From contig NW_003126386.1 of NCBI RefSeq assembly GCF_000003605.2, positions 1,025,292-1,049,518 on the forward strand: 24,227 bases of DNA, written 5' to 3'. This document shows, one piece after another, positions 10,848 to 20,800 of this stretch. Both the position numbers and the translations under genes were made by a program. How positions within the stretch are numbered: the stretch's first letter is position 1; each line of letters begins with the position of its first letter. The notes beneath the pieces were generated by a model, which worked only from the letters and a program-made list of their open reading frames with translations, did not search any database and was not told the origin of the DNA. This DNA comes from Saccoglossus kowalevskii. Taxonomy: Eukaryota; Hemichordata; Enteropneusta; Harrimaniidae.

Positions 10848-11023
10848 TGTATAGCAAACTACAGTGACGTTATATAAAATACAAGTCATTTGCATGACAT
10901 ATTTCAGGCTAACTTGAGTTGAATCATGAGACAAATGAATGTGCATATGTGTAACATAATGTATAAAGCAATTGTAAAGTTTGGGCATGATCGGACAAGA
11001 CGTGTCAGCTCTCTTTTTCAAAC

Positions 11024-11048
11024 AAAATGGTTACCAGTCGGCCATTTT
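11024..11048 (+). repeat. AAAATGG..CCAGTCGGCCATTTT near-palindrome
   Basis: Same core as 7247, 7417 and 13663, followed by the shared GAATCCGATC segment. Marks a fragment of the dispersed-repeat family. Confidence 0.7.
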
Positions 11049-11195
11049 GAATCCGATCTGCAAAACAAAGCAGATCCTAATATGAATGCACATGTATCCC
11101 AGAGCAAGAACAATCCTGGAATCTTCAAAATACAGGTGCAGATTGACGACACATGCAAAAACAAACACACAGAAATTATAAGTAGAAAAGCTACA

Positions 11196-11465
11196 AATTG
11201 GCTAATTATTATGCACATTAGGTAATTAATATGCACAGAGTTCAACCCCCAAGTCGTGAAGTCTGTGGATTATATCAGAGTAACTATGTACATTCATTGA
11301 AATCCATAGTTGTTCTTTGAGATATCAATAAAAAGCATAAAACTGGCAAATTATTATGCAAATTAGATATAAGCTTCCAGAATAAGATTTGCTAAACATT
11401 ATGCAAATTAGAAAAATATAAACAGATTTCTACCAAGAATTAAGCAGGTCTGTGCATTATCCCAG
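11196..11465 (+). repeat. Two copies of an ATTATGCAAATTAG-type dispersed repeat
   Basis: Copy one (about 11196-11280) has ATTATGCACATTAGGTAATTAATATGC, then CAACC and GTCTGTGGAT. Copy two (about 11345-11465) has ATTATGCAAATTAGA, then ATTAAGCAGGTCTGTG. The same order of motifs recurs at 15409-15475 and, more worn, at 23145-23300. No coding capacity. Confidence 0.6.
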
Positions 11466-11705
11466 TGTGTCCATGCAACAGATATTACAAACATACAGAC
11501 GGACATAGTAGCCACAAAAACTACCATTGCACATAGGAGTCATGTAAAGAATTTCATGGTTTTTATGAATCATCATTAGCTAGTTTAGTATTAAATTTTT
11601 TTTATCTGCTGTTTTTTTCCATTTTTTTTTTCAAAGAACATAGGCTCCTGTAATATAAAGATGACTGCATTCTATGATTTCCTACTTGGATAGATGTATC
11701 TCTAA

Positions 11706-11837
11706 TCAAGGACAATGTGTTTCAATGGGTGATAATTCCTCTAGATCTTTCTCTGTGAGTGCAGTTCTCTTCTCAATGGGTAGACTGGAATACCTCACAT
11801 CCAATATTTCGTCTACTTCCTTGATAACGTCCAAAGC
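11706..11837 (-). CDS. SPTLC2: SPTLC2 terminal exon and stop
   Basis: 132 bases, acceptor TTTGGTAG|GCT. It encodes 43 residues beginning [18 protein letters not shown] and ends THCP-TGA (stop at 11708-11706). The last 20 or so residues diverge from human, as is usual for this tail. The frame stays open and ends cleanly. Confidence 0.9.
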   Translation of the reverse strand, partial: ALDVIKEVDEILDVRYSSLPIEKRTALTEKDLEELSPIETHCP

Positions 11838-14800
11838 CTACCAAATAAAAAATGTATAGAATATAACTGACAAGATATGGGTTAGGGATTAAAGTTACTA
11901 TGAGGGTGGTTCATTATTTCTGCCCCTCTAAGCCCATATATAGCTGTCAGGCCCCACAGATAACAATACATCCAAAACCGCCCTTACAAATACAAACCTC
12001 CGATTAAAGTCGCATGACTATTTTACTAGAGTTGCTGAGACCATTGCTTTTGGACAGCATTTGGCAGCAACAACCTATGAAACGCTACACAACTTTCATA
12101 TTTGACATCAAATGCATCAAAAATATTAAAAATAAAGTTGCCCGAGGCACTAATGTATTTTGGCATGACATTATTATTCTAAAAGCATTGCTCACAACAC
12201 TACCATATTTTAATACCACATAACATGCTGAAAGCCTCCACGAATAGCCAAAATGTTTGGGATAACACTGCATCAGCAGGCAATATGTGTTAATACATTT
12301 ATTGATTATAAAATTTCATTTGCTAAATGTAAATACTTCAGGCCTTCCTACAAGATGAGGCTAAACAAACCGATAGCCAGAAGTCAGGTTTCTGTTGGGT
12401 AACGTCGGAATAAGTATTCAGTTCCTTTTCTGCCTGAGGTGGAAAAGAACACTGACGTGATTAAGCTGTACAAATCCATTTGATTACTTTTTTTTGTAAT
12501 CGTTCTTCCCTGCATTTTATTGATTTTGTGCAAACTGATGAGTGTATGTTTACAGGTGAACAATGTCAAATGATTGAGCTAATAAATCGTTTTTCATTGT
12601 TTCGTTCATATCAAAAATGATGGATGCTTCTAATCTGTAGATACATATTCTTCTCAACAACAATTAACGTTTTACACTACATAAATATACATTAGGCAAC
12701 CACAGTGTTCTAAATTTAGGTGGATAAAAATACATGTATCATGCAGGATTATACTCTATTGAATTGTCAGTTTTCATCCCGGAGTGGGAGGTTATTTGTG
12801 TCATAAAACAAATGATTCCTACCTTGTCTAGCATTTCTTTAGTATGTGCCGCTGATATACAAATTCTAGACCGCCCCTCAATAATGGATGTGGCTGGAAA
12901 TCCAACAACAACAACACCAATGTTCCTCTTCAAACACTCGCGTCCAAACACACTGAAACAAGATAGATGATAATCAAACATGATACTGTAAACAATCTTT
13001 TCACTGGGATTTAATTTCATTATTTTGGTGACTTGAAACTGGGTTTAAACTTGGTAGGGGAACAATGAGTTTTATTGTTATTCTACATATTCACATGGAT
13101 GAAGTATAGCGAATTTTACTTATCAACGAAACTAACAATAAGCAAATAATTATTGCATTTACAGTAGTTAGGAGTAGGTCAAAGTAAAGACTGTGCTTGC
13201 TGAGCAAAGACAAAGTTTAGTAGATGACCTGTCTCAGGTTATGTAAAATAATGTTGAATACTTCATTTTCGCTATTCAAATCAGCCAAAATAAAATCCAG
13301 GTATAAATCAGTGATAAATAAATTTAGAACAAGCCATGCATGGGACAGTCCCTGTTAGTTATCAAATTTAATATATATAGTTTTGTTTATACGTGTAGTA
13401 ATATAATTGGAACATAAACATGTCAGAGATATGGATCCAGAAGATGATGCTTGATTATAATGATTTTTTAACATTAAAATGATTGACATCTTGTATCTGA
13501 TCGTCAAACGAATACTTGTCCATATTGAAAAATATTGCTCTGGAGCAGCATTAATTAAAACAAAATGGCTGACTAGTATATATTATATATCTATAACATG
13601 ATCATAATCAGTCAAAGATAATCATATTAGAGATATGGCTCTAGAACTGCATTCATTAAAACAAAATGGCCGCCAGTCCGCCATTTTAAATTGGATCTGA
13701 AAAATAAATTGATGTGCATCAAGGGCCCACAATGTCCAACGTATGTACTAAGTTTGAACAATATCCACCCATAACGCCAAGATCAAGTTCTGGAATGCCA
13801 GAATTGACTTTTGATTATGTCTAAGATACAAGTCCAGACGCACGCACACATGCACGGACACACAAAACATCAAAACATAAGTCAAAGCATAAGTCAAAAC
13901 ATAAATGTGTCAGTTCAATTCACAGATTTCGGCTTCATGCATGCTTCATGCATGAAGAAGAAAAAAACCTGACAACTCCAATCTCATTTTTATTGTCTAT
14001 ATTACTTACATGTAGTCATTTTAAAATTATCTGATTCAATATCAGAGTTTAAACAGCATTCAATACTGTAGTTTCTATGATTGTCACTGAATCTTTGCCA
14101 CAGGAACTAAAAGTTAGTAGTTGTAATTATAGATCGAAGCAAGTGACAATACATTCAATCTGTCACACTGTATTATGATGCAGACACAAAAATAAATTTT
14201 TTAAAACTGGGTTCTCATACAAAATAAATTTGTTCTAAATAAAATTTATCACATAGCAAATAGAGCTGGAGAGAAAGAGAGAGAGAGAGAGAGATAGCCC
14301 CAAGTTATATTTTTGACCCTCAAATGTTCAATTCTCTATCATATCGTAAAATACAATATTACAATACAATATTTAATAAATAGCTATTTAAAAATATATT
14401 TTGATGGGAAACAGACTAGACTAGCTCTGCATGAGCTAATTTCTGTTTCCCAGCCATAGAATAATATTATTATTATTTATCAATATTTATTAGTTATTAT
14501 TTATTGTTGTATTGATATTCTTTTGTGTAATCTATGGCAAATAAACATTATTATTATTATTATTATTATTACTACCCAAAGGCCCTGAATCTGCATAAAA
14601 TTTTGATGTTAAATTTGGTTATGAAAAATCATGCAAATATGCGATATTGCGGGGTTTGTGACATACAAGTATAAGTATATTAATACAAATAAACTCAAAC
14701 ACAGCACTTCACCTGAAGAATGTATCAAATTTCAACATTAGCATTGAGTGATAAGTGCATGCATGTTCCTGGGCCATGGCGATCAACGCTACATAACAAC

Positions 14801-17800
14801 TGCTAATAAAACATCTTACACCTAATGATGGGATATAGTAGCTCAACAGTGTCACACGTGATTCAGAATTAATTTTATGCTTGATAGAATGATAGACTGT
14901 GACACACACACACTATCTTGTATGGAATCTATTTCCACCTGTATTGAATATTGGGACCTGAACATTTATACCTATTTAATATGATGAAAGATGTCCATGA
15001 AGCAACACAGACTGAGAGAAGCTTGACACTTTGTCTCAAGAGGGCAGCCTCTCACACTGATGCCACCATCTGATACAATTTATTAATGACTTACATTATT
15101 TTTGCTGGTATATACATCAACAATGGCACAACTGGTGAATCATCATTACCATAAAGAATAAAACCCATTTCATGTAATCGGCGGCGTAAATATCGAGTGT
15201 TCCAGGCTAACTGTTTAAGTCGCTGACGACCTGATTTTTTAAAGAGAAAACAGATGATTTTTGAAATGATAAATGATAAAGATTGGAAGACAAGAACAAA
15301 ACACAGCAATCTGTGCAAGAACACTAAAACATAAAAATCTAATAACAAAATGAATAAATTAGAATGTATATTAGTGTGAGCTGAACATTTTTATTAAATT
15401 AAATGTTAATTATTATGCAAATTAGGTAATTAATAAGCCCATATTTCAACCAAAAACTAAGCAGGTCTGTGGATGAACTCGAAGCATCCTAACACTTTTA
15501 AACACAAGACTTAGTTGAATTTTGAGGACTTAAGTCAAAAGTCAAGGTCACATATCTGTATATGTTTTTATGCAATATGACTACAAGAGAAAATAGCTAA
15601 TCCTTTCAAATTTCACATACATGCAAGACTCGATTAAAATTTAAGGTCTATGCAACCATATAGCTCCAAGGGTTGATATGAATATTGATATTAAAGAAAT
15701 CTGGCTCAGCCTGGCATCTCTGAGGAGAGACATCTAGTTTACAGGAGTGAAACTTTATATCCATTAGTTAATTATTTACATTTCATACATACCGGTATCC
15801 ATAGTTTACAAATAAAATCACATAATGCATTTCATACATACCTGTGTTAGTTCCATCCAATCCCATAATGCATTGCATACTGGTTATAATCTGTTGTGCA
15901 ACTGGTGCAGGCATAGACGTAGCATAACAAGCACTGTGAGAGCGGGATTTCAAATGTTCAATTAGAGCCTGCAAAACATCAACACCCTACGAGTTAAATT
16001 ATGTTCATTTCATCAGAAAATAAAATGTTATGTGTACATGTACTGTGTACACATTTTTATAACATCAGAAAACATACATTACAGCAACCTTTTATAGTAC
16101 TAAAGTTGTATTATTGTATATATTTTGTTTGTATATTTTTACATAATGAAGTATTATTATACATCTGGCAGTGAAAGTAATAGAATTCCTCCACTCGTAA
16201 AACACTGAATGAACATATTCGAAAATGTTTCCTTGTTCCTTGTGTATTTAAATGAGTTTCCTTGTTTGGGAAAATTGTGTTTGTTTACATCAGACACAGC
16301 GGCAATGTAGCTTGATGACTGAAATAGAATCATTTCACAAAATGCAAATAGTCATGGAGTACAGGAAGTAAAAAGTGTATAATATTATTCACTCAGGCAG
16401 CAAGGGGGTCACATCGACCTTTGTTATGTATCAGTTCATATGGTCACTGACATAAAAACATGTGTTAAATACCAAATGTAATATATGTGTGTCAGGAAAT
16501 TTACAGCTGAATATTACCAATTTTTTTTTAGCATCCTAGGGAGTCAGCAAGTCCATTGAATTGCATGAAAACTGACAATTTTGAATGTGACTCTCCTAGT
16601 TAATCAAAATCCCTCAAGATCTGTTTGAGGAATATCAGCCTCTTGTATGGTTTCCTGTCCTGTCCCGTTCTTTCTAACTTTTATGTTATATGAAAACTCA
16701 AAGCATTTATTGCCACTGCATCTAAGCTAATGTTGAACATTCATACTTCCTAGGTTAGTTGTGTTGAGATGTTCTGAAGCAAGATTTGAAACCGTTGTTA
16801 TATTTTATATTTTCAGTTGTCCTAATAAAAAATAAATCAGCCAGATTCCGACACCAGAACGATAGATTTTGATTCATGGCTCATTTTACTACACATGCAA
16901 TTTAGCAACGTAACAACAATAACCTCACCATATTGACTAAAATTGAAGAAAAGATGTACCTTAGAACCAGCGATATATCCACCAGCTGCTCCAAAACTCT
17001 TTGTAAATGTCCCCATCATTATATCCACATCCCTGGGATCCAACCCAAAATAGTCCACCACACCTCGTCCATTTGGACCCAAAGCACCAATACTGTGTGC
17101 TTCATCCAGATAAAGATACGATTTATATTTTTTTTTCAGTCTGATCATTTCAGGCAAGTTAGCTATGGATCCCTCCATGCTGAAAATGACAACAAAATGA
17201 GATGGTTATTATTTATATTTCACTTGGTCAGGTGACCTATTGGTCGTGCGTTTATTTTGGTAACTCCTCTCATGGTCTCTTGGTCCACTCTCATGAAATG
17301 AGTAAGAAAAAAATTAACATTGATGAAATAAATAGAGGTATGAGAACATTGACCATAAAAGATCAACAATCCTGAATGCTGAGTCTGAGGAAGATTCATT
17401 GCACTTCAAGAGTACTAGAGCAATCAGTTTTATTGTTCACTCATTATCTCCACACTATGACTATGAACAAACAACTCGATTCAAGCAATTTTGATAATTG
17501 AACAACATAAATGTTCAGTTGTTGGAATTCATTTTAATACCATATCTTACAGTTTGTGTAATGTCGCTCCAAGAAGTGAATTCATTGTATACTGTAAAAT
17601 CTGTATTAGAAGCCGTGGTTTCTATTAAAATGGTACAATGCAACAGAGGGGATGCGGTTTCTATTAGAGCATTTACACATATGAAAAATCATGGATTTTT
17701 TTGTTTCTCAATTGTTCAAAAAGAATGGGTGCAACTTCTATTAGGGATGCGGCTTCTAATACAGATTTTACGGTACTTTTTATAAAAAAAGTGCACCTAC

Positions 17801-20800
17801 CTGTATATACCTTCAACAATAATAAGTATTTTTTTCCATGGCCTATGCGTTCGTGGTTGACCATTTAGTATTGCTTGGCGTAATTTTAGTTCCAAACTAT
17901 CCATATCTGCAAAGAATAAAAGGATTATGTATTTTAATAATGTCTAAGATGAAAGCCTTCAAGCTACTGAGATCAGATGTCACATAATTAGATATGAACA
18001 CAATACAGGGCAGCAAGTGAATGCTTTCTTGGGTAGGAGCGTGAAAAACAACAAGTACCTACGCAGTAGTACGGTATCATTAAGGTACTATTCTACATGC
18101 CAAGTTGTAATTCTTCATGCCATCTGACCCTATTTTTTTCCAATTCATTTTTTCTATCAGTGGAGCATTCAGCAGGTTATGAGTTAAGACATATATTTAC
18201 AATCACTGTGATGTTATCATTTGACTATATATTTAATAAATCTGCCTTTTGCATTTCAAAATTCATTTTTTTAAGGAAAACTCCCATGTTTTGTCAAGAA
18301 TGTACCCTATAATTTTTACTCCAGATTTGCCAAAACAATATCAAAACATGGAAAAAACAAAAACGAAAATACAACAAGACACATGATACAAGCATAAATA
18401 TGAACAGATGGCTCAATATTAATCAGATACAGTTGTATTTGAAGTGGACTAGCCACAAACTTCAATGATGTTTCTCAAAAGGCTTATTTTTAGTACATCT
18501 ATTTTTTATTAACCAAAATATCTGAAGGTTATTTTTACACTTTCATGAATATTATGGTTGCTGTTCCATAATAAACGCATTCTATCTAAGAGTAAGGAGT
18601 GCGACTGTCAACATGCACAGACCAAATAATGACCTAACAAGAATAAATTCTATGTTATCCAGGTAATCATTGCTTTAACCCACAGTGTAAAAGTGCAGAG
18701 AGTCAGGACTGAGACGGCACATGGCGAAAAAACCTTGATCTTTGTCTCAATAGAAAGTAGAGACCAAAACTCTGCACATGATGAGATTTGCTGCCTGAAT
18801 GCTCAGCACGAACCAAAATCACACCCTCAACATTGAATTTAAGAGAACATATACTGATTCATACTAGTATGACATGCTGATAGAAGGAAGTGCAGCAAAA
18901 TATAGTCCGATGCTTTAGTAATCAACGAAACGAATGAAGAACGTTGTCTGCGACACATTTTTATGTGCTGCTGCAACCAGTTTTTTTTTGCAATGCTACA
19001 TCTTGTACATTGACGTGAAAACACAGTTCTTTGCCGTTCATGTGCACAAAGACTCATAATAAATACTGTAACAGCAAATGAATATGATTTCAATAAAGTA
19101 ATTAATATTATCATCATATGCATATCGTCTACCATGTTTTGGTCAACTACTATAAAATCTGTATTAGAAACCGCAGCTTCCATTAAAATGTTACAATGCA
19201 ACAGAGGGGATGCGGCTTCTATTAGAGCATCTACACATATGAGAAATGATGATTTTTTGGTTCTCAATTATTCAAAAAGAATGGGTGTGACTTCTATTAG
19301 GGATGCGGCTTCTAATACAAATTTTACGGTAACAGATAAACAAGGGTGTGATTTCAACATGAGCCAAGTGGGTCCAGACTAACGTGAACGCAACTGCCTC
19401 AAACAAGAAGAATTGACATCTTTGGCATGTGCCGAGATCCTGTAACATTAACATAGTATATGTTACCCTCAGTGGAAGACCAGTATTTGGATCAAATCAG
19501 AGAATACACATGCACAAACCAGAGAATATATGTGCACAAATCTGGGAACACTATGCACAAATCTGGGTACACTATGCACAAATCTGAGAACACTATGCAC
19601 AAATCCGGGAATACATGTGCACAAACCTAGAAATGCATATGCACAAATCTGAGAACACTATGCACAAATCTGGGTACACTATGCACAAATCTGGGAACAC
19701 TATGCACAAATCTGGGAATACATGTGCACAAACCTAGAAATGCATATGCACAAATCTGAGAACACTATGCACAAATCTGGGAATAAATGTGCACAAACCA
19801 GGGAATACATGTGCACAAATCAGGGAATGCATGTGCAAACCAGGGAAGGCATGTGCAAACAAGAAAGCTGCACATATGCAGACATTTAAACAAATGACAG
19901 AGATTAATGTAAAAGTTTTGGCTGGATGGCTAATAAATAACTGAAGAGAAATACAAACACAAGTATGTATACTAACCGATTCAGAAGTAGTAATAAATCA
20001 GAAACTAAACAGGTGAAACTGACATTAAAAAATTTAACAAGACAGGTTTCATGCCAAATTATGCATATAAATGTACAAACTGAAAGCAACAGAGAATGAG
20101 AGAAACTAATATGAACTAACTACATAGTTTGTGAACTTAAAACCCAGTGAAATTTCCTCAAAGAATCAAAAGTGAAATTAAATGCTAGTGAAAATAATAA
20201 TGTCTGGGGAGAAGGGTCAAAACATGAGTCATATAATGGCTATTCCATTGTTATGCAAATGTCCACTCAATTCAAAGGAACAGGCTAGTCAGGCCATTCT
20301 TTTATTTCACCTTTAAAAGGCGTATGTATCACACCACCTTGTCAGGTGAGCATGTTGACTAATAAGAGTTGGCATTGACGATTACGGACTGTTAGGTGGT
20401 TGCAGAGGATCCTGGAAGGATTGAGGCTTAATAGACTACAGTCCAGCTGTAATATATTATTAGTACACTTTCTCATTCACTGACTTGATTATAAAATTAA
20501 TAATTAATGTTCATGGTAGCAATATATTGGTACCATGATAACAGCCTACATTGCAAATGTTAGTAACTCAGCGTTCAGTGGATAAAATAAGTGACAATTT
20601 CAATAAAGTTACCATAGTAACACACCATAGAAGGCAGACTATATTTGTGATGGCAATTCAGCTGCACAAGTTTAATCATACAACTTATAAAAGCTATGTT
20701 TACATGCTCAATCTCATGGTAACCAAAAGAAGCCAATCAAGCGCCCCACCAACCACAGTATTTAGAGTCAGTGGGAGATTTATATTGTTTATATTATAAT

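Larger units (their letters stand above)
10848..11705 (-). other. Probable proximal 3' UTR of SPTLC2, repeat-bearing
   Basis: Sequence between the stop and the first canonical polyadenylation hexamer. It contains one AAAATGGC near-palindrome (11024-11048) and two copies of the ATGCAAAT-type repeat (11196-11280 and 11345-11465). T-rich runs lie at 11596-11634. Confidence 0.35.
12953..15094 (-). other. SPTLC2 intron (2142 bp) with several repeats
   Basis: Contains AAAATGGC repeat modules (13430-13860), a CTTCATGCATG inverted duplication (13931-13955), a GA-rich simple repeat (14270-14294) and a retroelement tail (14406-14571). The remainder is plain AT-rich DNA. Confidence 0.8.

Noticed and set aside
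18839-19267. 142-codon minus ORF
   Set aside because: Runs into MITE copy B and encodes nothing recognisable; an overlapping plus-strand frame in the same element is equally open.
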